Source of the DNA: Candidatus Gemmiger stercoravium
Lineage (GTDB): Bacteria; Bacillota; Clostridia; Oscillospirales; Ruminococcaceae
Assembly: GCA_019119835.1 (NCBI GenBank)
Contig: DWWE01000038.1
Span: forward strand, 1-36,289
Reading direction: 5' to 3'
DNA length: 36,289 nucleotides
The notes below the pieces were generated by a model, which did no database searches, had not been told where the DNA came from, and worked only from the letters and a program-made list of their open reading frames with translations. The position numbers and the translations under genes are program-made. Shown here one piece after another: positions 25,229 through 33,014 of the stretch (within the stretch, counting starts at the first letter, position 1; every line of letters starts with the position of its first letter).

Positions 25229-27178
25229 ATGAAAAAACTCATGGCATCTGCGCTTGCCGCCGCCATGGTGCTCAGCCTGGCCGGCTGCGGTTCCACCGCC
25301 TCTTCCGGTGCGACCAGCAGCACGGGCACCTCTGACACCGCGGCGACATCCGAGAGCGCCGCTGCGACCGGTGGTTCTGCCCTGAACACCGACACCAGCA
25401 CCCTGTACATCAACCTGGCGTCCGAGCCCGACCGGCTGGACCCCGCCCTCAACACCACCGTTGACGGCGCCGTCCTGGCTGTCAACTCCTTCGTCGGCCT
25501 GATGACCTACGACGAGAACGGCGACCTGGCCCCCGCCCTGGCCGAGAGCTACGATGTGAGCCCTGACGGCCTGACCTACACCTTCCACCTGATCGAGAGC
25601 AAGTGGAGCGACGGCACCGACCTGACCGCCAACGACTTCGTCTACAGCTGGAACCGCGCTGCCAACCCGCAGACCGCTTCCGACTACAGCTACCTGTTCG
25701 ACGGCCTGATCGCCAAGAACGAAGTGGCCCAGGAGACCGAGGCCAACCCCGAGTATGACGCCGCCGCCGCGGCCGCTGCCGAGGAAGCCGGCGAGGAATA
25801 CACCACCCCCGAAACCGTCTACACCGCTGCCGCCAAGGAAGCCCAGGCTGCCAACGACATCCTGGTGGGCGTGGAAGCCACCGATGACCACACTCTGCAG
25901 GTCACCCTGGTCAGCCCCTGCCCCTACTTCCTGAGCCTGTGCGCCTTCCCGACCTTCTCCCCGGTGCCGCAGGCCTCTGTTGAGGCTGCCAACCCCGACG
26001 GCACCAACCCCGGCGCCTGGGCGGTCGAGGCCGGCTTCGTCTCCAACGGTGCTTACACCTGCACCGCCTGGACTCATGACGAGAGCATGACCTACACCAA
26101 GAACCCCAACTACTACCGCGCTGACGAAGTTCAGATCGAGACCCTGCAGTTCATGCTGAGCGCTGACGACGCTGCCATCTACAACGCCTACACCGCCGGC
26201 AACCTGGACTTCATCGACACCATCCCCAACGCGCAGCTGGGCGAGCTGCTGGCCAACGAAGATCCCGAACTGTACGTGGCTGACAACATCGGCACCTACT
26301 ATGTGGGCTTCAACGTGAACTCCGAACTGTTCGCCGGCAAGACTCCCGAGCAGGCCAACGACATGCGCCATGCCATCAACCTGCTGATCGACCGTCAGTA
26401 CATCGTTGACACCATCGGTCAGACCGGTCAGCACCTGGCCAACACCTTCATCCCCGACTCCATGAGCGACGGCAACGGCAACCTGTTCAAGCAGAACACC
26501 GATTCCTACACCTTCCCGGATGCGGAAGCCGTCGGTTACTACGATCCCTCTCAGGATGCCTATGAGGACAACCTGGCCGAGGCCATCGAGCTGCTCAAGA
26601 GCGCCGGCTTCGAGTTCGACGAGAACAACATGCTCAGCGCCGACACCCCGCTGCAGTTCACCTACCTGACCAACGAAGGCGAAGGCAATGAGGCTATCGG
26701 CGCCGCCATCCAGCAGGACCTGGCCGTGATCGGTGCTCAGGTTGACATCGCCACCGAGGCCTGGAGCGTCTTCCTGAACGACCGTAAGGCCGGCAACTAC
26801 GACGTGGCTCGTCAGGGCTGGCTGGCCGACTTCGACGACCCCATCAACATGCTCGAGATGTGGACCTCCTCCTCCGGCAACAACGACAGCCAGTTCGGCC
26901 GTCCCGCCGGCAGCACCGAGCCCGGCCCCGCTCCCAGCTATGCTCCGCAGAACTGGACCGAGTACGACAACCTGATCGCTCAGATCAAGTCCGAGACCGA
27001 TCTGACCGCCCGTGTTGCCGAGATGCATAAGGCTGAGGATATGCTGATGGAGACCTGGGCTCTCGTGCCTCTGTACTACTACAACGATCCTTACATGCAG
27101 AAGTCCAACGTGACCGGCGTGTACACCAACCCGTTCGGCTACAAGTTCTTCATGTTCGCTTCCAAGACCGCTGCCTGA
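25229..27178 (+). CDS. oppA: Oligopeptide-binding lipoprotein OppA
   Basis: A 649-residue family-5 extracellular solute-binding protein. MKKLMASALAAAMVLSLAGC is a lipoprotein signal with Cys20 as lipid anchor, followed by a Ser/Thr/Ala linker to about residue 52. The mature core has typical SEPDRLDPALNTTVDGA, AESYDVSPDGLTYTFHL, KWSDGTDLTANDFVYSWNRA and later YYNDPYMQKSNVTGVYTNP elements. An Ala/Glu-rich insertion lies near residues 170-210. The start has TTAGGAGG upstream. Its codons, especially in the 3' half, use more GCT, CGT, GGT and GTT than the neighbours, consistent with high expression. It ends before a strong terminator. Confidence 0.95.
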   Translation: MKKLMASALAAAMVLSLAGCGSTASSGATSSTGTSDTAATSESAAATGGSALNTDTSTLYINLASEPDRLDPALNTTVDGAVLAVNSFVGLMTYDENGDLAPALAESYDVSPDGLTYTFHLIESKWSDGTDLTANDFVYSWNRAANPQTASDYSYLFDGLIAKNEVAQETEANPEYDAAAAAAAEEAGEEYTTPETVYTAAAKEAQAANDILVGVEATDDHTLQVTLVSPCPYFLSLCAFPTFSPVPQASVEAANPDGTNPGAWAVEAGFVSNGAYTCTAWTHDESMTYTKNPNYYRADEVQIETLQFMLSADDAAIYNAYTAGNLDFIDTIPNAQLGELLANEDPELYVADNIGTYYVGFNVNSELFAGKTPEQANDMRHAINLLIDRQYIVDTIGQTGQHLANTFIPDSMSDGNGNLFKQNTDSYTFPDAEAVGYYDPSQDAYEDNLAEAIELLKSAGFEFDENNMLSADTPLQFTYLTNEGEGNEAIGAAIQQDLAVIGAQVDIATEAWSVFLNDRKAGNYDVARQGWLADFDDPINMLEMWTSSSGNNDSQFGRPAGSTEPGPAPSYAPQNWTEYDNLIAQIKSETDLTARVAEMHKAEDMLMETWALVPLYYYNDPYMQKSNVTGVYTNPFGYKFFMFASKTAA

Positions 27179-27214
27179 TCTGGCCTGACAAAGGTTTGAA
27201 CCGGTAACCGTCTG

Positions 27215-27248
27215 CGCCCCCGTGCGAAAGCACGGGGGCGTTTTGTTT
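27215..27248 (+). terminator. Intrinsic terminator of oppA
   Basis: CGCCCCCGTGC (27215-27225), GAAA tetraloop, GCACGGGGGCG (27230-27240), then TTTTGTTTT. A textbook strong terminator. Confidence 0.95.
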
Positions 27249-27316
27249 TGCCCGTCCGCCGCGGTCGCATGCCGCCGCACCCGACGCCCGCCGCGCTCTG
27301 ACCCGGGGCCGCCCCG

Positions 27317-27368
27317 AAACAAAGAAACAGCCGCCTCCCGCCCCGCGATGGGGGAGGGAAGGCGGCTG
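27317..27368 (-). terminator. Intrinsic terminator of ireB
   Basis: CAGCCGCC (27328-27335) pairs with GGCGGCTG (27361-27368), enclosing a further CCC/GGG-rich inner stem. On the minus strand the stem is followed by TTTCTTTGTTT (complement of 27317-27327). It also has TTTT on the plus side. Confidence 0.75.
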
Positions 27369-27393
27369 CTTTTGCAGCGGGATTCAGCGGAGC

Positions 27394-27648
27394 TCAGGCG
27401 TGGCGGACATAATCCCGCACCAGTGCCTGCAGCAGATCGTCCCGGTCCACCCGGCGGATCAGCGCCCGGGCGTTCTTGTAGGTGGTGATGTAGGTCGGGT
27501 CTTCGGACAGGATATACCCCACCAGCTGGTTGACCGGGTTATAGCCCTTCTCTTCCAGTGCGCTGTATACCTGCATCATGACCTGCTTGATCTGCTGGTC
27601 CTTGTCATCATGGATGGAAAATACTGCGGTCGGTTCTGAGATCGCCAT
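27394..27648 (-). CDS. ireB: IreB family regulatory phosphoprotein
   Basis: An 84-residue member of the IreB (formerly DUF965) family, recognised by FSIHDDKDQQIKQVMMQVYSALEEKGYNPVNQLVGYILSEDP-like content (residues 8-50) and TYITTYKNARALIRRVDRDDLL. In Enterococcus, IreB is phosphorylated by the PASTA kinase IreK and influences cell-envelope stress and antibiotic tolerance. The phosphorylated Thr residues lie near the N-terminus there; here the corresponding region has Ser5 and Thr8. ATG 27648 follows AAGGAGG; the open frame to 27681 lacks a site. In many Firmicutes ireB precedes ruvX and this is not the case here. It has its own promoter and terminator. Confidence 0.9.
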   Translation of the reverse strand: MAISEPTAVFSIHDDKDQQIKQVMMQVYSALEEKGYNPVNQLVGYILSEDPTYITTYKNARALIRRVDRDDLLQALVRDYVRHA

Positions 27649-27741
27649 GGCAACAACCTCCTTGGTCCTTTGGCATTGCACAGGCCGTGTCGCGCCGATC
27701 TGTTGCGCAGCGCCGACCCATCACAGGATTGCTTGTCCTTC

Positions 27742-27770
27742 ATTATACCCGATTTTATCACAGCCTGCAA
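27742..27770 (-). promoter_or_regulatory. SigA promoter of ireB
   Basis: On the minus strand TTGCAG (27765-27770), 17-base spacer, perfect TATAAT (27742-27747). It separates ireB transcription from nagA, which ends 56 bases upstream. Confidence 0.8.
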
Positions 27771-27825
27771 GGGCAAAACCGGCATTTTACCCAAAAAATT
27801 GCGGAAGATCCGGCCGGAAAATGTC

Positions 27826-28962
27826 TCACTCCCGGTTCAGCACGGCGCCTTTCTTGATGACGGTGCGGATGTTCAGCTCGCTGTCCGCCAGCACCACGTT
27901 GCCGAAACGTCCGGCCGCCAGGCTGCCGTAGTCCTGGTCGATGCCGATGCAGCGGGCCGGGTTCTCGCTGGCGGCCCGCACGGCGCTCTCCAGCGGCACA
28001 CCCATCTCCCGCACGGCGGTGCGCATGCAGTCGTACAGGCAGGTGGCGCTGCCCGCAATGGTGTCCGGGTGCTCGGTCAGGGTGGCCCGGGGCCCGCGCA
28101 CCGTCACGGCCTGGCCGCCCAGGCTGTACTGGCCGTCGGGCAGGCCGGCGGCCTCCATGCTGTCGGCGATCAGCACCACATGGTCGTCGCCGAACACCCG
28201 GAAGGTGAACCGCACCATCGCCGGGTGGATGTGTACGCCGTCGGTGATCAGCTCCACCGTGGCGCCGTCCTCCAGCGCGGCAATGATCGGCCCGGGCTCC
28301 CGGTGGGTGATGCCGGGCATCGCGTTGTACAGGTGGGTCATGTGCCGGGCGCCGGCGGCAAAGGCGGCCTTGGCGGTGGCGTAGTCGGTGCAGGTGTGGG
28401 CGATGGAGATGCGCACCTCCTCGCCGCAGGCGCGCACAAAGTCCAGCGCGCCGGGTTCCTCGGGGGCCAGGTCCACCAGCTTGAACAGCCCGCCGGACCG
28501 CTCCTGCAGGCGGCGGAACATCCCGACATTGGCCGGGGTCACATACTTGGGGTTCTGGGCGCCCACCTTCCGGGGGCTGATGAAGGGGCCTTCCATATTG
28601 ATGCCCACCAGGTCGGCGCCCCGGTCGTTGTTGTGGGCGCGGGCCACATCCACGATGCCGTTCAGGATCTCCTCGCTGAACGTCATGGTGGCGGGGCAGA
28701 TGGCCAGCACGCCCTTGCTGGCCTCAAAGTCCGCAATGGCCTGCAGGCCGTCAGGGTCGGCGTCACAGAAATCGTGACCCACCGCGCCGTGGAAGTGGAT
28801 GTCCACCAGCCCGGGCAGGGCGTACAGCCCTTCGGCGTCCAGCACTTCCTCCCCCGGTTCGGGGGCCGGGGCGCCCGGGACGATCCGCCCGCCGCGGATC
28901 ACCAGATCCTGCCGGACAAAGCGGTGCTCGGGGGTATAGACCTTGGCGTTTTTGATAATCAT
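27826..28962 (-). CDS. nagA: N-acetylglucosamine-6-phosphate deacetylase
   Basis: A 378-residue amidohydrolase removing acetate from GlcNAc-6-phosphate to give glucosamine 6-phosphate for NagB. Key features are the metal motif in LVDIHFHGAVGHDF, Glu in GINMEGPFISPRKVGAQNP, His in SIAHTCTDY, His in HMTHLYNAMP, and the catalytic Asp in LIADSMEAAGLPDG. The HGAVGHDF and GAQNP segments are the usual NagA landmarks. ATG 28962 has GGGAGG upstream. It follows nagB by 66 bases with a hairpin between them. Confidence 0.96.
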   Translation of the reverse strand: MIIKNAKVYTPEHRFVRQDLVIRGGRIVPGAPAPEPGEEVLDAEGLYALPGLVDIHFHGAVGHDFCDADPDGLQAIADFEASKGVLAICPATMTFSEEILNGIVDVARAHNNDRGADLVGINMEGPFISPRKVGAQNPKYVTPANVGMFRRLQERSGGLFKLVDLAPEEPGALDFVRACGEEVRISIAHTCTDYATAKAAFAAGARHMTHLYNAMPGITHREPGPIIAALEDGATVELITDGVHIHPAMVRFTFRVFGDDHVVLIADSMEAAGLPDGQYSLGGQAVTVRGPRATLTEHPDTIAGSATCLYDCMRTAVREMGVPLESAVRAASENPARCIGIDQDYGSLAAGRFGNVVLADSELNIRTVIKKGAVLNRE

Positions 28963-28988
28963 GGCAAACTGCCTCCCTGTTTGAAATT

Positions 28989-29016
28989 GCCCCGCCCAGG
29001 GCCGGCCGGGCGGGGC
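28989..29016 (-). other. Hairpin between nagB and nagA
   Basis: GCCCCGCCC (28989-28997) and GGGCGGGGC (29008-29016) form a 9-bp GC stem with a 10-base loop. On the minus strand it is followed by AATTTCAAA rather than a clean T-run. It may partly attenuate or stabilise the nagB-nagA transcript. Confidence 0.5.
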
Positions 29017-29028
29017 GGAATGTGCTGT

Positions 29029-29757
29029 TTACAGCTCGCTGAGCGCCTCGGCGTCGCCCACCAGGGTGAAGTCGGGGTGCATCTGCAGGATGGAAGCGGG
29101 TACCTCCGGCGTGACGGGGCCGAAGAAAGCCTGCTTCACGATCTTGGCCTTGTCCTTGCCGTTGGCCACCAGCAGCACCTTGCGGGCCTGCATGATGGTC
29201 TTGATGCCCATGGTGTAGGCTTGCTTGGGGACCCTCTCTTCATCGTAGTCAAAGAACCGCTTGTTGGCCTCAATGGTCTCGGCCGTCAGGTCCACGCAGT
29301 GGGTGCCCAGCTCGAAGGCGGCGCCCGGCTCGTTGAAGCCGATGTGGCCGTCGTGGCCGATGCCCAGCAGCTGCAGGTCGATGCCGCCCACCGAATGGAT
29401 GATCTCATCGTAGCGCTGGCATTCTTCCGCCGCGTCCAGGTTGGTGCCGTCGGGCAGGTTGATGCGGTCATGGTCGATGTTGATGTGGTCAAAGAAATGC
29501 TCGTGCATGAAATGCCAGTAGCTCTGCGGATCGTCCCGCTTCAGGCCCCGGTATTCGTCCAGGTTCACGGTGGTCACTTCGGCGAAATCCAGGTCGCCCT
29601 TCTTGTACCAGTCGATCAGCTGGTCGTAGATGCCGATGGGGGTGCTGCCGGTGGCCAGGCCCAGCACGCAGTTGGGCTTCATGATGACCTGCGCAGAGAT
29701 GATGTTGGCCGCTTTGCGGGACATATCCTTGTAGTCGGTGGCACGGATGATTTTCAT
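29029..29757 (-). CDS. nagB: Glucosamine-6-phosphate deaminase
   Basis: A 242-residue isomerase/deaminase converting glucosamine 6-phosphate into fructose 6-phosphate and ammonia. Visible are the phosphate loop GLATGSTPIGIYDQLI, the catalytic Asp-containing TVNLDEYRGL, the central GIGHDGHIGFNEPG and the C-terminal lid segment TMGIKTIMQARKVLLVANG. ATG 29757 follows GGAGG about 7 bases upstream; the open frame starts further up without a site. The length fits the short Firmicute NagB lacking the allosteric C-terminal extension of E. coli. It has its own promoter at 29852-29879. Confidence 0.96.
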   Translation of the reverse strand: MKIIRATDYKDMSRKAANIISAQVIMKPNCVLGLATGSTPIGIYDQLIDWYKKGDLDFAEVTTVNLDEYRGLKRDDPQSYWHFMHEHFFDHINIDHDRINLPDGTNLDAAEECQRYDEIIHSVGGIDLQLLGIGHDGHIGFNEPGAAFELGTHCVDLTAETIEANKRFFDYDEERVPKQAYTMGIKTIMQARKVLLVANGKDKAKIVKQAFFGPVTPEVPASILQMHPDFTLVGDAEALSEL

Positions 29758-29815
29758 GGGTAAGACCTCCAAGTACAGATAGATTTTCCAAAGTTTCCAG
29801 GGCATGCTGGGAAAT

Positions 29816-29838
29816 GTGAAAAGAAACGTGAAAAGAAA
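29816..29838. repeat. Tandem GTGAAAAGAAA repeat in the nagB leader
   Basis: GTGAAAAGAAA occurs at 29816-29826 and 29828-29838, 12 bases apart (about one helical turn). It lies just downstream of the -10 box of nagB, a position where a repressor could act. Confidence 0.5.
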
Positions 29839-29851
29839 TTGCGCTATCTTT

Positions 29852-29879
29852 AGTATAGCATCAAAAACAAAAAAGGCAA
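29852..29879 (-). promoter_or_regulatory. SigA promoter of nagB
   Basis: On the minus strand TTGCCT (29874-29879), 16-base spacer, TATACT (29852-29857). The start codon lies about 95 bases downstream. Confidence 0.7.
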
Positions 29880-29966
29880 TGTGTGAAAGCCTGATTTTGT
29901 GCGGGCTTTCTAAATTTTTTCAAAAATGCCCGTCGGTACGGGATAAAGAAAAGCCGCCCGGCGGGC

Positions 29967-30077
29967 TCACCGGGCCAGCCGCAGGCCGCCGATCAGCAGC
30001 CGCAGGTGGGCCACCTGCTCCTCGCCCAGTCCGGTCACATCCAGCAGGGCCCGGTCGTCCCGCCCCAACAGGACCGA
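29967..30077 (-). pseudogene. Possible C-terminal remnant of an unidentified gene
   Basis: In one minus-strand frame about 36 codons read as a plausible helical protein end (SVLLGRDDRALLDVTGLG, then EEQVAHLRLLIGGLRLAR) with a TGA at 29967-29969. Immediately upstream, the frame is closed by a TGA at about 30078-30080. The neighbouring frame continues as charged sequence for about 20 codons toward the PTS terminator. After the stop comes a GC-rich stem with TTTTCTTT on the minus strand. There is no start codon or ribosome binding site. This fits a decayed small gene, perhaps an HTH-type regulator tail, but the case rests on composition only. Confidence 0.3.
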
Positions 30078-30154
30078 ATGTCAGGTGGTGGTGGGGATCC
30101 GGGCGGCGGCGCTCTGCCGGCAGGTGCAGACGCTGCTTGGCAGCTGAACCCCAC

Positions 30155-30186
30155 AAAAAAACCGGCAAGCCGTACGGCTTGCCGGT
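30155..30186 (-). terminator. Intrinsic terminator of the PTS gene
   Basis: The 26-base perfect palindrome at 30161-30186 (core GGCAAGCCGTACGGCTTGCC) is followed on the minus strand by a T-run (complement of 30155-30161). It lies about 50 bases after the stop codon. Confidence 0.9.
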
Positions 30187-30233
30187 GGGGAGCAGAGTGA
30201 ACCAGCGACTCTGCCAAACAGGGAAGAGAGGGA

Positions 30234-31709
30234 TTACAGCATCTTCTTCAGCTCATCGTAAACGAACTGGACCTTGGGGCCAATGACCACCTGGCAAGCG
30301 TTCTTGCTGGGGCGGATGACCCCCGCAGCGCCGGCAGTCTTGATGGCCTTTTCGTCCACGCTGGTGTAATCCTTGATCTCGAAGCGCAGGCGGGTGGCGC
30401 AGTAGTCCACATTGGCCACGTTGCCCTTGCCGCCGATGCCGGCCAGAACGCCTTCGGCGATCTTGGTGAAGTCGTTGTTGGCCAGCTGGATGTTGGCTTC
30501 AGCCGCCTCGTCGGCGTCATCTTCACGGCCGGGGGTGGTCAGGTTGAAGGTGGTGATGGCGAAGCGGAAGACCACATAGAACACAACGAAGGCAGCCAGG
30601 CCGAGGGGCAGGATCATCCAGGTGTTCGCATGGGCGGGCAGCGGATAGGAGAAGACCAGGTCGGTCGCACCGGCGGAGAACATGAAGCCGGCGCGGAAGC
30701 CCGTGTAGTAGGTGATGACGGCGAAGATGCCGTACAGCAGGGCGTACACGATGTACAGCGGGAAGCACAGGAACATGAAGCCGAATTCGAAGGGCTCGGT
30801 CACGCCGCAGACAAACGCGCAGATGGCGGCGGAGGTCACGAGACCGATGGCGGCTTTCTTGTTCTTGGCGGTGTGGACCATGGCCAGCGCCGCGCCCGGG
30901 ATGCCGAACATCATGGTGGGGAAGAAGCCGGACATGTACATGCCGAGGCTCCAGCCCACATCGGCGGAAGTCTCACCGGCCCAGTAATGGGTCAGGTCGC
31001 CCAGGCCGATGGTGTCGAACCAGAACACGTTGTTCAGGGCGTGATGCAGGCCGGTGGGGATCAGCAGGCGGTTGAAGAAGGCGTACAGACCGGCGCCGAC
31101 GCCGTCCAGGCTGACGATGCCCTTGCCCAGAGCAACCAGGGCGTTGAAGATCAGCGGCCAGACGAACAGCAGGATCACGGACATCACGATGGACACAACG
31201 CCGGTGACGATGGCCACGCAGCGCTTGCCGCTGAAGAAGGCCAGCCAGTCCGGCAGCTGGATGCTCTTGAACTTGTTGTAGCAGGTGGAGCCGATGATGG
31301 CAGCCAGGATGCCGATGAAGGCGTTGCCGGCAGTCTTCTGAAAGGCGATGTAGGTCGAGGTGCCCTCGGTCAGGTTCATGAAGGGCAGCGCGCCGACCAC
31401 CGCAGGGCTCAGCAGCTGGGTCATCATCAGGTAGCTGACCAGGCCGGCCAGGGCGGAAGTACCGTCATGGTCGTCGGACAGGCCGACCGCCGCGCCGACG
31501 GCGAACAGCCAGGACATGTTGTCGATCAGGGCGCCGCCGGCTTTGATCAGGATAAAGCCAACGGTGTAGGCCAGGCCTTCGGTAGCACCCTGGGCGCCCA
31601 TGGCGGCCGGGGCCAGGGCGTAGCCCAACCCCATCAGGATACCGCAGACCGGCAGCGCGGCAACGGGCAGCATAAGCGCCTTGCCGAGCTTTTGCAGGTA
31701 TTTCATCAT
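30234..31709 (-). CDS. nagE: PTS N-acetylglucosamine/glucose transporter, IICB
   Basis: A 491-residue membrane permease/phosphotransferase importing and phosphorylating a hexose or GlcNAc. Residues 1-370 are the EIIC domain with about ten spans, including the substrate-site region GVTEPFEFGFMF and LLIPTGLHHALNN. From about 410 is the EIIB domain with the phosphorylated Cys437 in NVDYCATRLRFEIKD. No IIA domain is attached, so IIA must come from elsewhere. Glucose and GlcNAc IICB proteins are close relatives; proximity to nagB and nagA favours GlcNAc. ATG 31709 (or the adjacent 31706) follows TAGGAGG. It is separately terminated from nagB. Confidence 0.9.
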   Translation of the reverse strand: MMKYLQKLGKALMLPVAALPVCGILMGLGYALAPAAMGAQGATEGLAYTVGFILIKAGGALIDNMSWLFAVGAAVGLSDDHDGTSALAGLVSYLMMTQLLSPAVVGALPFMNLTEGTSTYIAFQKTAGNAFIGILAAIIGSTCYNKFKSIQLPDWLAFFSGKRCVAIVTGVVSIVMSVILLFVWPLIFNALVALGKGIVSLDGVGAGLYAFFNRLLIPTGLHHALNNVFWFDTIGLGDLTHYWAGETSADVGWSLGMYMSGFFPTMMFGIPGAALAMVHTAKNKKAAIGLVTSAAICAFVCGVTEPFEFGFMFLCFPLYIVYALLYGIFAVITYYTGFRAGFMFSAGATDLVFSYPLPAHANTWMILPLGLAAFVVFYVVFRFAITTFNLTTPGREDDADEAAEANIQLANNDFTKIAEGVLAGIGGKGNVANVDYCATRLRFEIKDYTSVDEKAIKTAGAAGVIRPSKNACQVVIGPKVQFVYDELKKML

Positions 31710-31740
31710 AAAAGCATTCCTCCTAAATACAAGGGTACCC

Positions 31741-31767
31741 GGCGGTGCGGCTGCTGTGCGCACCGCC
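31741..31767 (-). promoter_or_regulatory. Leader hairpin upstream of nagE
   Basis: GGCGGTGCG (31741-31749) and CGCACCGCC (31759-31767) form a 9-bp stem with a 9-base loop about 30 bases before the start codon. No T-run follows, so it is not an obvious terminator. It may affect mRNA stability or translation. Confidence 0.4.
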
Positions 31768-31851
31768 AAAAGCCATGCGCACAGGCCGTTCCCCCGCGAC
31801 CCCGTTTACCACGTTGCCCAGCTCACACTGGTTCCTGTCAGTTGAACAACT

Positions 31852-31870
31852 TGTTAAAACTATTTTAACA
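31852..31870. promoter_or_regulatory. Operator-like inverted repeat upstream of nagE
   Basis: TGTTAAAA-CTA-TTTTAACA is a perfect 8-bp dyad about 145 bases upstream of the nagE start. On the minus strand it directly follows a TATATT that could be a -10 box. It could be the operator of a sugar-responsive repressor. The spacing differs from the Rex consensus. Confidence 0.45.
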
Positions 31871-32149
31871 GAATATACACAAAAAGGAAAGCCAAAAAAT
31901 ACAAATCGGCAATATCACCAAAGAATTGGCCCAACCTCTATCTACTAACGCAAAAATCGCGTCATTTCGACCCGCAATCCGATGAAACCGCGGGGCAGAC
32001 GCCGCCGGCGCCGCGGCCGGGGCGAGAAAAAGTGAAACAAAACAGGGGAGGGAACCGGGCGGGCGTGTTAACAAAAGTTAAGGGAACGCGGGCCGGCCCG
32101 AAAGGGTGGAAAAGTAAGAAGAACCGTTCCCGCCAAAAGAACGCAAAAG
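31871..32149. other. Non-coding stretch between nagE leader and thiT terminator
   Basis: AT-rich upstream part (31860-31970), probably holding the nagE promoter on the minus strand, followed by GC-rich sequence. Open frames here lack ribosome binding sites and family resemblance. I see no RNA gene or repeat. The nearby 32200-32360 segment between the thiT terminator and stop is likewise featureless GC-rich sequence. Confidence 0.5.
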
Positions 32150-32197
32150 AAAACAAACGAAAAATGGGCGCTGCAGGCAAAACTGCGGCGCCCATTT
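32145..32197 (-). terminator. Intrinsic terminator downstream of thiT
   Basis: AAATGGGCGC (32162-32171) and GCGCCCATTT (32188-32197) form a 10-bp stem with an inner GCAG/CTGC pair. On the minus strand it is followed by a T-rich run (TTTTTCGTTTGTTTTCT). It lies about 165 bases past the thiT stop. Confidence 0.75.
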
Positions 32198-32361
32198 CAG
32201 GCAGTTGAAAAAGTTCAAAGTTTGTCGCCGCCGGCGGGCGATCCCCGGCCTGATGGCCGGGCCTTTGGAACGCGGCCGCCGGCGTATGCGCGGCTGCCTT
32301 TTGCGGTACGCGCCGATTTTCCCGACACGCGCAAAGGCGCAGCGCCCGGTCCGCAGCCAGC

Positions 32362-32922
32362 TTACTGCTGCTGGAACAGCTTGGGCGCGGCCTTGTGCAG
32401 CAGCACCACGGCCACCACCGTCAGGACGGTTTCGGGCAGCATGTAGGAGGCGTTATAGCCCAGGCTGTAGGTCCAGGTGGGCAGACCGTCGCTGAGGTTG
32501 CCCCAGATCAGCACACCGGACAGGAAGCTGCACAGGAAGCGGATCAGGCAGACCACCGCGGAGCCGACCGCCACGCCCAGCAGCCGGTTCTTGAAGGGCT
32601 TGGCGAAGACACAGGCCAGCCCCAGCAGGGAAAAGGCCAGCACATAGTCCAGCATGATCATGCCGAACAGCGGCAGCAGGCCGGGGGCCGGCGGGGCGTA
32701 AAAGCCCAGCAGCATCTGCAGCAGGCTGTTCACAAAGCCGGTGAACAGCCCCCACTTGGCGCCGTGGCGGAAGGACACCAGAATGAACGGCACCATGCTG
32801 AACAGGGTGACCGAACCGCCGTTGGCCAGCTCATAGATCTTGATGTTGGCCAGCACGGTGCCCAGCGCGATCATCAGCGCGCATTCCACCAGGATGCGGG
32901 TTTTGGAATAGGTTTTGGACAT
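32362..32922 (-). CDS. thiT: Energy-coupled thiamine transporter ThiT
   Basis: A 186-residue S-component of an ECF vitamin transporter, with six predicted spans. ThiT-like features include the N-terminal ALMIALGTVLANIKIYELANGGSVTL region, RHGAKWGLFTGFVNSLLQMLLGF, and the Trp/Tyr-rich thiamine-site region SDGLPTWTYSLGYNASYMLP. It needs the shared EcfA, EcfA' and EcfT proteins encoded elsewhere. ATG 32922 is chosen with GAGGAG about 8 bases upstream; a GTG at 32931 is less well spaced. Identity is strongly supported by the TPP riboswitch and terminator in its leader. Confidence 0.95.
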   Translation of the reverse strand: MSKTYSKTRILVECALMIALGTVLANIKIYELANGGSVTLFSMVPFILVSFRHGAKWGLFTGFVNSLLQMLLGFYAPPAPGLLPLFGMIMLDYVLAFSLLGLACVFAKPFKNRLLGVAVGSAVVCLIRFLCSFLSGVLIWGNLSDGLPTWTYSLGYNASYMLPETVLTVVAVVLLHKAAPKLFQQQ

Positions 32923-32952
32923 GGAGAACACTCCTCAAACAAAATAGTCCAT

Positions 32953-32991
32953 AAAAACAAGAAATGCGCCTGCACGATCACATGCAGGCGC
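32953..32991 (-). terminator. Expression-platform terminator of the TPP riboswitch
   Basis: GCGCCTGCA (32966-32974) and TGCAGGCGC (32983-32991) form a 9-bp stem followed on the minus strand by ATTTCTTGTTTTT. It lies between the aptamer and thiT and would stop transcription when TPP is bound. Confidence 0.85.
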
Positions 32992-33014
32992 AAAAAGCCA
33001 CAAACCTTTGGGTC

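Noticed and set aside
27770-27826. Terminator right after nagA.
   Set aside because: A weak CGGA/TCCG stem is followed by six T at an offset position; the stem is too short to call.
31851-31871. Rex-type redox operator upstream of nagE (TTGTTAA...TTAACAG).
   Set aside because: The half-sites are separated by 7 bases instead of the 4 expected in TTGTTAA-N4-TTAACAA, and the gene is not a typical Rex target.
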